Positions 52,201-64,000 of a DNA stretch of 64,000 bases are shown one piece after another. The notes under the pieces were generated by a model. That model had not been told where the DNA came from. It saw only the letters and a program-made list of their open reading frames with translations, and searched no databases. The stretch's first letter is position 1; the number at the start of each line of letters is the position of its first letter. The DNA is from Adineta vaga (taxonomy: Eukaryota > Rotifera). The translations under genes were made by a program, and so were the position numbers. The stretch lies in NCBI GenBank assembly GCA_021613535.1, contig CP075497.1, forward strand, positions 3,720,001 to 3,784,000, written 5' to 3'.

Positions 52201-55200
52201 GATAGCAAAAAAGAAGAAGAAGAAGAAGAAGAAGAAGTCACTTCAGACTTCTATGAATGAGATGAATATCTATTTCGAGGTCTCAGTTAAAAATAGAACC
52301 GAGGACAAGTGCGACGTGATAATATACTTTTGTTTTCTATTGCTTAAACTGTCAATTCTCAACATACTAGTTTGTATATGTATATGTCTATGTCCTTTTT
52401 GATTAAATTCGATGACACATTGAATGAGAAAGATGCAATTAATTTGAAACGATCATCAATAATGTGTATATGTATGTGTAACAGTTTGTCGCCCATCGTA
52501 CGTCGTCATCATCTTCTTGACCTGCATTACTATGGGTTAGTTATTGTGACTGAACGAATGAAAAGACAATACACAATACACAATACAATTCAATATAACA
52601 AGTGCTTCAAGAAGTGTTTATATATGTATATGAACACAATCATTGTAAGAAAAATGAAGAAGAAAAAGTTGTAGTTGTAACAAAAAATAAAACAAACATC
52701 ATATTCTTCGTCACAGTTCTTATCGTCTATCGAAGTTATTTTAATTATAATCTTGAGCTAGACAAAATAGAAGAGGTGTAGTCAAAAGAACAACACAAGT
52801 ACTATAGCAAGTGATTTTTAATGTTATTTATACATGACAGGACTGATATGTAGTTATACTTAGTATTTTTATCATTACTAGACAATCGATAATACACAAG
52901 TACATGGATAGATGAACGACAGTTATGGAAGATAGGATCATCAATCGGTCTATTCATTTGTTCACAAGAGAGCAATAAATTTATTGTATATGTCGCGTGT
53001 TACATTCGTTTACATTATGTACCAGATCGACTGGCGCGATCTAAAATATTCAATTTCTTCATCACCGTTGTCATCACCTCAATGAGTAAAAAATTGACAT
53101 GCCATGCAATGTTACGTGACAATACAGACAAACTTTGTTGTATGAATAATGAAAAAAGAAAAAGAAAAAGAAAAGAATGTCGTCATTGTTCCGTGATCGT
53201 AAGAAAATTAGATCGATTGGAATAAGGGAAACAAGTTTTATAGAAAATCATGATTTTTTGCTTGAATAAATCGATCGCTCGAGGATAACCTAGTGATGAT
53301 CATTGTTATTCATAATTGCCAGTCGAACAAAACACATCTATTCCCTCCTGCTAAGCTTAGCATGATGTCTTTCTAAAGTGTGAGTTAATTCAATTAGAAA
53401 TGCCGTAAGGAAGAAGACTGATCAAGGAATGTTATTTCAGTACATATATTAGAAAAACATATGAAATAGAAAAATAAGTTTGTTTTCTCACTAGGAAACT
53501 AACCTGATTCATCATCATTGCTTGTAGTTGAAGGTGGTGATGTATTGGAATCAGTTGATGAACAATTTAAATGTTCAGTTTGATGTTCAGATATAGGTTT
53601 CATATTTGTATTGGAATGTGTATATCGATCCATAGTGCAAAGTAATGACGAATTTGTATTCATATTAGAATGATTGCTACCATTTATTTTATGTTGCAAA
53701 TATGACTGATGGGCACATGAACATAAAATGATGTCTTTCGTCGTTTGATGGTGACGTTTATGACATGATGATCTGTGAAGTAAATTCGTAGATGGTGGTG
53801 GAGGTATAAAAGATGTGCAACAAGTTGACGATGGTTGATGAACACCTGTGCAAGAAAAAAAAGAGCAAGAATGAGAAAAATTAGCCCCTATCGGCTATAC
53901 ATATACACATACTAAACAACACAAATAATCGTTAGTTTTGACCATTAATGAGCTACACATCTATGCGCACGCACTCAAACACTTTGGTCCTTCTCTTCGT
54001 ATGCCGCTCGGCAGGAAAACAGCAGACTATTCTTTTCATCTTGATAGGTAAACAAGACTCACTCACCAGATTCTCCTCCTATGTTCTGGTGACCTTATCT
54101 TACGCATACTCCTTGGAGAGAAGAAAAAAGAATTACTTTCTGTATCATCAAACGATTTCAATGAAGATACTTTCCTAAACTCTTGTTAATCATTTGTCAC
54201 AGATACATACACGTATGTGTATCTCACACACACACACACACACTCTCTCTCTCGATACATATATACACGATATCATCCGTTTTATGTAACTTTCTCGATT
54301 GATCTTTTCGATTGTGAGTAACAATCTATTGTGCATCATGCCTTGATGAACATCTGTGTCCCAATATACACTCCCAGGACTTACATCATGTATAACAGAG
54401 AGAAAAGAAGAAGAAAAGAAATCTCTTGCGTGTATTCAAATTATTCATGCAAAAGAAAACTGTACGATTGTATTTCATTCAAAATATATCCGACAATGAC
54501 GACTTAATCGTGCATACCCATCATGGTCGTTCTCAATTGCATTGCAATTGCGTAAGACCAGAACAGCAGACGCGTGTACTATCTTTCCGTTTAGAAAAGA
54601 CAATTGGTTAGAGCGAATACACCAGAGAGAAAAAGAATAAAAATGAAGGAAAGAATTTAGAATAAAAATGCAAGGACACAAATGTCGCACGAGGCTGAAA
54701 ATCGAATTGTTATTGATGAAACGATATTGAAGAAATGACAAGATAGAAGGGAATAAAAGTAAAATGATCACTAGAGGCAAGGACATACTGTTCGAAATTC
54801 ACCAAGATTATTTTGTTGAATCTTGTCAGTATGAACATGGATATGTCACTTCGAAAAACTATCGATGAATGATCGAACAAATATAATGAGAATGATTTCA
54901 TTTAATCCTTCTAATATATACGTATATACATCTCAATGTTCAAATGAATGATTTGTCATGATATCCAAGGGTAATACTAAGTATCTCGTTTTGATATTTA
55001 TCATCATAAAAAAAAAGAAAAATACAATGATGACGACGGCTATGTGATGATTTCTATCATGATCAATCATCATGAAATGAACAAAAACATATATTGTTGG
55101 TAAATGAAAATGTCAGATCATGATCATGTCTAATTTTAATGGTTGCTTGTTTTGCCTTTTTTGAAAAAAACAAACTTACCAGATTGAGATGATGGTTGTT

Positions 55201-55330
55201 TTTTTATATTTGACATTGAAGAGGAAGAGTTATTGTATGAATCGGAATAGTAACCACTTTCAACCTGCCATCCATGAGTTGATGATGGAGGACAATGAAT
55301 ATTAACTATTGATGTCCGTGAAGTTGTCAT
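40257..55330 (-). CDS. TEN: Teneurin, type II transmembrane adhesion protein
   Basis: Complete teneurin spread over 15 kb. Cytoplasmic exons: 55330-55180, 53845-53504, 51488-51147, 49979-49796, 49363-49292; phases agree. They are Ser/Thr/Asn-rich and carry polyproline (PPPLPPLPPP). Exon 48896-48529 encodes the membrane helix (TIAIVLLLTTLCFLTSTIYL). Eight EGF-like repeats follow (about 48000 down to 46940); EGF2 and EGF5 each lack one Cys (Val and Tyr instead), as in teneurins that form disulfide dimers. Next come a beta-sandwich region (VIRGQIFYKKSLPL), NHL beta-propeller repeats (about 45300-44100), the tyrosine-aspartate/RHS barrel (about 43900-41100; LTDQIGSPLFIYDNNG, FFPFGYAGLLIDEELNCAFE) and a C-terminal domain resembling the Tox-GHH/TCAP end (YSEIIDDPTNFMF). 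It ends FHIKT without the Gly-Arg-Arg amidation tail of vertebrate TCAP. Teneurins bind latrophilin receptors and guide neuronal wiring. An acceptor just before ATG 55330 implies an upstream 5' UTR exon. Confidence 0.93.
49980..51146. other. Long teneurin intron
   Basis: About 1.17 kb intron between cytoplasmic-domain exons. It contains a CT-rich tract at about 50520-50580 and a CAT-rich patch at 50187-50204. No nested gene recognised. Confidence 0.7.
51489..53503. other. Longest teneurin intron
   Basis: About 2.0 kb intron. It holds a polypyrimidine tract (about 52008-52150) and a GAA microsatellite (52207-52237). Open frames at 51974-52165 and 52372-52674 are low-complexity or unsupported. 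Confidence 0.7.
52207..52237. repeat. GAA microsatellite
   Basis: About ten AAG/GAA triplets in the teneurin intron. Confidence 0.85.
53846..55179. other. Long teneurin intron
   Basis: About 1.3 kb intron between the first two coding exons. It contains a CA/CT dinucleotide microsatellite at about 54223-54254. No nested gene recognised. Confidence 0.7.
54223..54254. repeat. (CA)n(CT)n microsatellite
   Basis: A run of CA dinucleotides passes directly into CT dinucleotides. Confidence 0.85.
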
Positions 55331-58300
55331 AATCTAAAGTTAAATGAAAAGAATATGAATATATATATAAATAAAATAAAAAAGAAAGAATCAAATGAAC
55401 ATTATTTTTCTCTTTCTCCTAATGATCAAATTTCTCTTCTCTTATTTTCTTCTTCTTCTTCTTCTCCTCTTGCTCTCTTATCGTTCATCTGAACTCATTC
55501 TATGTGCATCATCTGTGATTAAAGCAAGACAGATGAATATCAACATATTTAGTTCTTAACTTTGCTCACGTAATGTAATGAAAAGTAAAAATGAAAAGAA
55601 AATAAAGATATTAGACAACGTCTTCTTTCTGACAATCTATACAGACAGGTATCGATATCATTGATAGTATTGATGATTGTTGCATCAGAAACGAGACGTA
55701 TTTCGTGCTGTAAATCATCAACAGACTAGATGACTAGTCTCATCTTATTACTCAATAATGACAGCTCAACTCAATCAATCTATATCATCAATATTGACTT
55801 TCTGGATCGGATCAGATAGCACATATTGCCTACGAGATTATTTGTGTTTCATTTTCTAATTATAGTCATTCAGAGATAATTAAAGATTGAACTCACAGAA
55901 TACATACATATTTCTACATACACTAAAAATCAATTTATACATTTGATATTGATTATATATTAAAAGTAAAAGCTATATACATACAAAATAGGTATCATCC
56001 TTCAACAAGGTCTTGATGCAAATATATTATGCAGAAATGATCCACTTACTCAATGACTATATGTGTGATCTTGTTGACATTTGACTGAGCACATACACAT
56101 GGTCAATCTGATTATGAAAGTAATAAAAAAATCACTGCCAATGTCATATAGTGAATCGAAATTCTTAACACTTCTCTTCTAACTTTTCTTTCTTTCAAAT
56201 AATTGACATATGAACGTTAAATATGTATCATCTCACATTATTTACATAGTGAAGGGCAATGGTCGAGCACTTCTCGTCTTCAATGTTTTTGTTCAATCGA
56301 TAAAAACGACAAATAAATCTAATCTCGCACCATGATGCACATTTTTTTCCACTTTCTTTCTATCTGTCTTTTTTTCGTATGTATGAATGTACACATTTCT
56401 CTAATGATTTCGATTGAATGCAGAATGCATTACAATATCACAAACCATCATTTGATTCGTATCATTCGATGAATATGGAGAATAAATTAGAGCAAGCTGG
56501 GTTCGTATATATATATGTGCCAAACACAATAACTGTCAATCAATATATATATATATATACACAAAAGTGAAACATGTGCTGAACACCACAGGTGATTTCT
56601 ATTCAGATGAGACAAAGAAAAACCAAGTGCATTCTTTCTCTCGCTCTCTCAATTAGTGTGACCTAAGCTAATAGAACAACAAAAACATACAGATATTCTA
56701 TATATGTATGTCAAGTAACGGTAAAAAAGAAACTTCACTTCATTGTGAATAAAGTTTGACTTGACTTCGAGCAATTTTTCTTTTCTATGCTTATCAGCAC
56801 GCTTCATTTCTTCATGAGTTCATAAGATAAGAAAAAGAAAATGATGATTGTTTGAAACCTTAATATCTGACTGGTATAGAAATGAATCAAAGATGCAACT
56901 TGAAATGAATATGAAACCAAACTATAACAGACGACAAAGTAGAGATTCTCAAAAGAGTCACTTCTATATTTAGGTGAGGTCAATCAATGAAAAGAAAAAC
57001 AAAAATTGAATAGATATCTTATCGAATTTTGAGACGCAATACTTACGACGACAAGTGTTCACACACACTTCACCTATGAATATCAGAAGAAAAATAAAAC
57101 AAAACAAAAAATTTCATCTAACTTGTTGCCTTAAGCATGTACTTTCCTCTTCAGAATTCACTCCATTTAATTTGGAGTCAATTATCAAAAAAAAAGCCAA
57201 AAATGAATGAGAGAAAGAAAATCTGAGTAGTCTATATGAAAAAAGAAACTAATCTTTGATCATTGACATATGTTCATTTCTCATATTTACTATTTTTGAT
57301 TTCAATACACCTGCCCAATTTTCACGGACGAGTACAAAAGAAAAGAAGTGTAACATTAGAAAAGAGATATCGTTTCTTTTCTTAAATGAAACGAAGTAAT
57401 GTGGTCCTTGATCTTGTGCACATCTGTGGAGCCTGATGACCCTCAACGCTAACTTTTCTCTAAGCCGTTTACATATAAATTTATGCAATAACTATATAAA
57501 TATATATTTATTTTATTTGACAAAAGACAGCTGGCTCACCTGGTCATCAAATCTTGATCATTTAATTGATTCATTTTTGAACATATGGATGTATGTATGC
57601 GCTTGAGATAACAGGATGATAGAAGAACAATACAGTATCGTAAACAAGTTTATTACTTAGCTTTCTCGTATATCTTTCGATACAACGACGTTTATTTCAC
57701 GCTCGAACTATGATAACAAAGGAAAATACATTGAGAATGAACATCATGGATGATGATGATGATGGATAGAAAAGGGGTGAACCACACATATTCTCAGATA
57801 ATGCACTTATTTCGGCTATTAATTTACTCATATATAGAACGGACAACGGCTGCAACTAAGACTACAAGAACGATAAGCCATGCACGAAATAGACATTTGA
57901 TCGGTCCCTCGAGGACATCAAGACAACGATGCAAGCAAGAAACAAAATGAAAGAAATTTGTACAGGCTGATACAAAACAAATTGATTATCAACTATGAGA
58001 GACTATGAACTGAGTAGAAAAAAAAAGAAAGATTGAATACTGACATAATCATTTTCTTCTTCTTAGTCGTCGTCTTTTTCTATAGCTCAGACTGGTCATC
58101 TCAACAGCTCATTAGAGTAGAACTTTCTCGTAGAAAGAAATCAAAAAAGAAACGAAGCGATATGTTGATAGATCCATCAACTTCGAACAATAGTAAAGAG
58201 AGTTCTTTACGTATAGTTGTAATCAAATGGATTGAATCAAGTCATATGTACAGAGAGACAACAAAATGAACATCATCATTCATTTCTTTTTTTCGTCTAT

Positions 58301-59210
58301 TGGAGACATACTGTGAAATCCACTCGACAATGAGAAGATAGTAAGGCGGCGATGTTAACAGTGTCCTCTTGAAAAATTAGTCCACAGCTGTGTCGAAAGT
58401 ACTCAGACAGACAAGCGTAATTTGGATGAATCAAATGAGTAAAGAAGATAAGTTTAACTTGAATTGAATCGTTTTGTTGATGACAATAATAACAAAAGAA
58501 ATGAGGATTATTTATCTATTTTTAATTGTTTTCTTCTTTTTTTATCAACAGCTGAGACATTCATGTTTATATGTGTCAAGTTGACATTTATTTCACGATT
58601 AAGAAAGTAGTTAATTGCCAAACGTTGATCATTCGATATTTGAGACACAATAAATGTCTATTGAACGTCAAACCTTCTGCAAAGGAAGGAAATGTGGCGT
58701 GTTGCCACAGACAATTCAGACATACGTCTCTTTAAAATACTATTGACGGAAACAAATCATGAGTGGCACGAGGCAGGAATTGTGATCTCTCTGTTTGATT
58801 GATGATCGGTGTGAACTATTCATATACAAATGAGTGACGGAAATGTGTATGCCATCTTCTTAATTATTCTTTGTCAAATAGAACAGATTCAACTCAATTA
58901 AAAAACATTATTTCCTTCGTCAAAATTGTCTAACTAATATTTAGAATAAATATGATTACATCTTTCCTAATTTCAAAGTATCTGGATGATGCAATGAATG
59001 ATGACACATGCATAAAGAATCACTTACAGAATGAATAAACATGACATGATTTCTACTATACGTGTGACAGTTTAAACAAAATAAAAAAACATCGATACTA
59101 TTGACATCTGTTGTAGATGACACTATGGTAATTGCACAATCTGAATATTTTTTTTTCTAATTATTTAAAGCGTACTCTGCATTTCATAGTCAATAGTTAT
59201 TAATTTTCAC
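55331..59210. other. Gene-free interval upstream of teneurin
   Basis: About 3.9 kb. Expected to hold the teneurin 5' UTR exon(s) and promoter, and the promoter of the RRM-DUF4326 gene. CT-rich patch 55430-55475 and an AT dinucleotide run at 56543-56559. Open frames at 57249-58269 have no domain or codon-context support. Confidence 0.6.
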
Positions 59211-59810
59211 ATGGCGAATTCATCTACTCGAGTACCGCAAAGAAATACCAATTTATCTATACATGTTGGTAATCTTTCGTATCGTACTAATGAACAAGGT
59301 TTAGAAATATTTTTCAATGAAAAATGTGGTGATGTTAAAAAAGTCCGTATTATTTATGATAATAATACACAACAAAGTCGTGGTTTTGGCTTTGTGTATT
59401 TTAATACAGTTGCCGCTTTTAATACAGCATTGAATCTTTCGGAATGTCGATTAGATGGACGTTTACTTCGAATTTCATCTGTTGAATCGAAAAATTCTTC
59501 AACAACTAATGAAGTTCCTATTACATCTACATCTCAAATAACAAACAAATTCAAAACACAAGTAGTACATTGTAAGAAATCAAATTATGATGTTTATATT
59601 GGTCGTCCATCTGATTGGGGCAATCCATTTGTTATCGGCAAAGACGGTGATCGTAGTGATGTTATACGAAAATATCGTAATTGGATTATGCGTCAACCAG
59701 ATCTTCTAGCTCGAATTAAACCAGAACTTCATGGTCAAAGAATTGCATGTTGGTGTAAACCAGAAGCATGTCACGGTGACGTACTCGCAGAGCTTGCTGA
59801 TGCTGACTAA
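59211..59810 (+). CDS. RRM-DUF4326 fusion protein
   Basis: Intronless protein of 199 residues. Residues about 15-92 form an RNA recognition motif: RNP2 is IHVGNL and RNP1 is RGFGFVYF, both canonical, with an intact beta-alpha-beta pattern (LSECRLDGRLLRISSVE). After a Ser/Thr-rich linker (about 93-115) the rest matches DUF4326: VVHCKKSNYDVYIGRPSDWG, NPFVIGKDGDRSDVIRKYR, then LLARIKPELHGQRIACWC and KPEACHGDVLAELAD. DUF4326 is known mainly from bacteria, phages and scattered eukaryotes and has no assigned reaction. Its CWCxxxxCHGD motif looks like a metal-binding or catalytic site (inference). RNA binding is expected from the RRM. ATG 59211 is the first Met of the open frame and gives a complete RRM. 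No introns, in contrast to neighbours, which together with the domain's distribution suggests foreign origin of at least the C-terminal half. Confidence 0.88.
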   Translation: MANSSTRVPQRNTNLSIHVGNLSYRTNEQGLEIFFNEKCGDVKKVRIIYDNNTQQSRGFGFVYFNTVAAFNTALNLSECRLDGRLLRISSVESKNSSTTNEVPITSTSQITNKFKTQVVHCKKSNYDVYIGRPSDWGNPFVIGKDGDRSDVIRKYRNWIMRQPDLLARIKPELHGQRIACWCKPEACHGDVLAELADAD

Positions 59811-62254
59811 ATCATACGAAAATGTTCCCTTCTTTTTATCTTCTATGTTGTCAAAACAGTTTGACGATAGAATTGAGATGGCATCGATAATATTTAATAG
59901 TTGTTTTTTGTTCTGATTGATTTACATTAGACATTTACAAAGTTAAGATAAGAACGAAAAAACGCTTGTACAAACAAAAATATTTTTCTTTTCTTTATAA
60001 TACTTTCTACGATACCTTTATTTTTTCAAGATAAAAAAAATATATGTAACTAACAATCTATTGAAAAATGATTCTTATATCTTTTGAAAAAGAAAATGAC
60101 GAATATTCTGATAAGAAACTGACATGTTGATCCCCTATGATTAATTTTATATAAAAAAAAGAGACTAAACTTCGGTGGTTTGTCAGGCCTTGCAGAGATT
60201 AATCCCAATGACAATTGTAAATGATAATATATGTATATTTTTTATTTCGTACATTTAAAATTGATAAGTTCTTTCTCAATGAGTAATATCGATTCTGCTT
60301 ATACAAAAATGTTTATTCTCTCTCTTTTCTTTAGTACTATTTATCTATAAAGTGATCGATTGCTGTAAACTTTATGGTTACTTCTGTGTTGCTCTATATA
60401 TATATATATACACATACGCATACACATATGAAGATATTATAAGTTCGTCTGACCGAGAGGTGAAGCAAGAAAAACACAGAGAGTAAAGATGTTGATATAA
60501 TAGGATAATGTCTGGAAGAAGAGAAAATTATGTGGAACAGCAATTGCATCGGCAATGGCGGTCACTGTTATAATAACAAAGACCAAATACGTAATAACAA
60601 AGAAATAGTTCAACATGCGAATTACTATTGATTACATAAAAACTGACGATGAATGTTCATGAAGGAAAAAATGTAAGATTTCTCTTTTAGTCTGCATGTG
60701 TATGTGTGTTTGTCTTTTTTCTCGAAATATTCAAGGTCTTACGTTACGTATATCCGTTTGATAATGTCGAATGAAAAGAAGAAAAGAGAGAAAGAGAGAG
60801 AGAGAGAATATGTACTAATCGGATTCAATGATGAAATGAAGACAGTGAATGCAAATATCAATTGTCATCCCTTCTCAGCAGGATTCTAAACTCGTTTTAT
60901 TTGTGATGGCAGTGATAAGAGAAAAGCGAAAGAGGAAGAGTAAGTCGCTTTTACTCCTGCTGGCCGTTCTCCCATTTAAGCGAATCATTTATCAAAAGGT
61001 TGCAGCACATTTAATAGATGAAACATTCAGTTAGAAGATTCATTGTGAATACTTGATGATGTGGTATCTCAATGATCAACAATCTTCCTTAATGGTTAGT
61101 AAACAGTTTTGCTTTTCATTGTCGAATGTATCAATAGAAGAAGTTAAAGACTTTCAAAGAACTATTTTCTCTTTTCTTTCATCAATTATAAAGGTAGTTT
61201 GTCATAGGTTTCTTTTTCTTTTTCATTCTTCTTCTTCTTCTACTTCTTCTTCTTTCTATTCACGATGTTTTATTTATTCGTTCGTTTCTTTTTGATTTCA
61301 TAGTAATGTTCTTCAAACAAACTAATATAGTATACAGTATGAAATACAGATGATGATGAAGAAAGAAAAAATAACATCATAAATAGCCGTTTGACACAAC
61401 CATTCACTTCTATATCGTATCTTTCAACATCGGAATTTGTTACAAAATAACGATGAGTAACATTAAAAAAAGAGAAGAAATTAATGTGTGTATGTGTGCA
61501 AGTGAAATAACTATGGGCACTTTCAATCAATTCAGACATCAGATGAAAAAAAAAGAAAGAAAAAATTGTATACAGATGCGAGCAAGGATGTTGACACATC
61601 TTGTCTTCGATCGATCTCTCATAAATTAGTTTATAAGAGTTAGAAGCAAAGAAAAGACTTCTTCGTAACAATGACAGTTATATATTTGCGCATTTCTTTT
61701 CATTTTATTCGAAGAACTGTCTGATGCACGATTATTAGTCGTACGAAAACAATGTATTGTATATCTGAAATAAAATTTGTATACATTTCTATATGTATCT
61801 TTATATACATTATATATTTAAGATGGGACGACAAAGAATGGCAAAATGATTCATAGACAGCATGGATGTAGAAGAATAAAAAAAACTGCACGTTCTAACT
61901 CGACGTGTTCGACTACGTAACATCACTATTACACCTAGTATCTACTTTTTTGTGTTTGTCTCCTTGTACTCGAGGTTGTTATTGTCGAATCAATCGATTG
62001 ACGTTTAAGGTAAAAACTACTTGCGAGATTTTTTATTCTATTAACGTTTCATTTGAATAAAGCGTGTCAAATTTTATTTTCGATCGTCGTATGCCACTGT
62101 TGTTTTTCAGGTGTCTTTAAAATAAGTGCATGTTTTTCGTAAACAAGGCTTACAAATTTCCTTCCCTCAGTTTGCTATTTCTTTTTTCGTCCTTGCTTGT
62201 TTCACCTTTACATACATCTGTATATGTGAAATCACTAAATCACATTTCGATACC
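59811..62254. other. Intergenic, no gene seen
   Basis: About 2.4 kb between the RRM-DUF4326 gene and the last gene. An AT/CA simple repeat lies at 60393-60430 and GA-rich patches at 60777-60808. Small open frames here are low-complexity and unsupported. Confidence 0.6.
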
Positions 62255-64000
62255 ATGGAACGACAAAACAGCAGCGACAGCAGCATCAGTAGCCATAGTA
62301 GCAACGACGATGATTCTAATGTAGATTTATTGTTCTTTATCATTACAAAAACGTTTTCTCATGATTAATTAATATTTTCTCTTGTCGTTCTCAGGTTAGT
62401 TTGGACGGTTCATCAACAACACCCGTATCCACAACGATGGATAAAGGATATTATCGACAAGTTCCAAATCGATTTTTTACCAATGAATCAAATACCGATA
62501 CATGTAAATTGGAACGATTAACTAATTTATTTCCTGATATGAAAGCAACTATTGAATTAGGTATGTTTATGCAATGATTACATTAGGAAAAGGAAATAAA
62601 AGATTGTGCTTTTTTCTCTTTTAAACTTAGAATTATTTAAAAGCAATAGTTTATCACGTACAGTGGATCGTCTTTCTCGTATTTATACTGTATTAACAGC
62701 ACTCGATACACGTGATGATACTTTACATCTATTTCTTGGTCCATATCATTTATCGTTGGGTCCAGCTTTGTTTGCAGCACTTCATTTTAAAAATGCATCA
62801 GCAGCATTACTTACTGCTTCACGTCCAATAACGACAGGCGGCGCTGGTGGTGGAACTGAAAGTCAACGACGTAAACGTCGACGTGAAAATGTTCTTCGTC
62901 GATTTCGTCGTGCTGTACGAAAACTTACTCTCGTTAAATCTATTGTAGATCAACTTCGACCTGCTTCAGTACTAACACCCTATAATCAATATGAATTACA
63001 ACAAAAAGGAATCTATGATCTTGTATTAGCTGGACGTGTACAAAATGCTGATTCAATGTTCACAAGCGATGATTTTATTGAACAGTTAACGAAATTCGAT
63101 ACGGCATCTAATGCAGGAGAACGAAGTTCTTTATTAGCTTCTAATTATGTTAAAATAAATAATTTGCTCAATTTACTTTCTTCACCTCAACAACCATCAT
63201 CACAACAACAACAACAATATCCACAAACATACGAAAGTAATTCAACCACAGTAACAACAACATCAAAATCAACTGGAAATATAAGTCGTATTAAATCTAC
63301 CGAATCTCTTGTTAATGGAACCAATAACAACAATAATACTAATACTATTAATCCAGGAAACATACTAGATTCCGAATCATCCTGTTGTTCACTGCATCGT
63401 CCAACATCACCATTTATTATGTTTCCTGTAAATCAAACCGCTAGTCCTCAACCTAGTCAATCACTATCAACTAAACCTCGTTCACGAGCTAATAGCAGTT
63501 CAAATTTACTTAAAACACCAAATGTTCTCTCAAGACAAAGCACGGTATGTAACATATGTAAACAAATAGGCAGATAAACACGTTAGTGTAAAGAATATAA
63601 AACTTCATCGAGTAAATATATGTTTAATACTTTGAGGCTCATTTACTAGTGATTAAATTATATTTGTGTCTAGCGTACAAACATAATATCTATGACATTC
63701 ATAGATTTTTCTTTCCTATACATGTACATTTGAACAGAGATAAATGATCTTCTTTTGTCAATTAGATCTTTCTTTTCATATATATCTGTTCCGTTTTCTA
63801 TACAATTACGTCATCAGAAAGAAGAAAAAAAGAAAAGCTTGATCAAATAAGTAATAGTTTTCTTTTCCGTTTTTCTTTTACAATAGGCCAATAGTTTGCC
63901 TGACTCTTCAACTGGTGACGTTTCCACTTCAGATCTTCGTTCATCACCATCATTACTAATATCAGCGCAATCAAATCCTGTAAATATCAATTTAGATACG
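62255..64000 (+). CDS. Unidentified multi-exon gene, 5' part, running off the window
   Basis: Exons read as 62255-62320, 62395-62560, 62631-63544 and 63897 to the window end, with consistent phases. The start MERQNSSDSSISSHSSNDDD is Ser/Asp-rich. A structured segment follows (CKLERLTNLFPDM; SRTVDRLSRIYTVLTALDTR; LHLFLGPYHLSLGPALFAAL; HFKNASAALLTASRP), then a strongly basic helix (RRKRRRENVLRRFRRAVRKL), VKSIVDQLRPASVLTPYNQY, and a long low-complexity Ser/Asn/Gln region (QQQQQ; NNNNTNTI). I do not recognise the family. The ordered first half looks like a conserved intracellular animal protein; the basic cluster could bind nucleic acid, membrane or serve nuclear import. ATG 62255 is preferred because an upstream in-frame stretch from 62126 is hydrophobic and lies beside a likely 5' UTR. 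Confidence 0.7.

Noticed and set aside
57249-58269. Several short open frames upstream of the RRM-DUF4326 gene
   Set aside because: Low complexity, no domains, no coherent splice chain.
1-64000. CRISPR arrays, rRNA or tRNA genes, telomeric repeats
   Set aside because: None recognised by eye on either strand; only simple microsatellites were found.

Overview
This window looks like nuclear DNA of a bdelloid rotifer (inference). It is AT-rich, most genes carry many short GT-AG introns (about 50-70 bp), and the gene set is animal: teneurin, follistatin, DOP1, Hrs, nocturnin, peptide GPCRs. One locus (12235-13978) belongs to the intronless ADP-ribosyltransferase plus TPR family that is greatly expanded in bdelloids. 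No prokaryotic operons, CRISPR arrays, rRNA genes or recognisable tRNA genes were seen. Exon coordinates come from reading splice sites and codon phase by eye.

Layout. 1283-3057 (+): bombesin/CCHamide-type GPCR. 5075-6400 (+): lamin-B-receptor/sterol-reductase-like protein with a frameshift and a degenerate C-terminal motif. 8300-9700 (+): second, divergent peptide-type GPCR. 10539-10850 (+): remnant of a hAT transposase. 11304-12240 (+): unidentified possible multi-exon gene, ending tail to tail with the decayed ART-TPR gene (12235-13978, -). 14643-17302 (-): nine-exon thioredoxin reductase with an unusual CxxxxC tail. 17724-18023 (-): DPM3. 18349-28035 (-): DOP1/Dopey. 28422-30321 (+): Hrs/HGS homologue without a VHS domain, head to head with DOP1. 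32024-33179 (+): nocturnin. 34000-35706 (-): follistatin. 40257-55330 (-): complete teneurin. 59211-59810 (+): intronless RRM-DUF4326 fusion. 62255 to the window end (+): 5' part of an unidentified gene.

Functional themes. DOP1 and Hrs are both membrane-trafficking proteins and share a 386-bp divergent promoter interval. DPM3 belongs to ER glycosylation. Thioredoxin reductase and nocturnin both touch NADP(H) and both have mitochondria-like N-termini, though they are not adjacent. Follistatin, teneurin and the two GPCRs are extracellular signalling or adhesion proteins; teneurin and follistatin have the largest non-coding surroundings. Mobile DNA is sparse and old: one hAT fragment and one 69-bp piggyBac-like MITE inside a DOP1 intron.

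The observations most worth a second look are the RRM-DUF4326 fusion, the Plasmodium-like C-terminal redox tail and insertions of the thioredoxin reductase, the ART-TPR gene caught in decay, and the degenerate sterol-reductase homologue.
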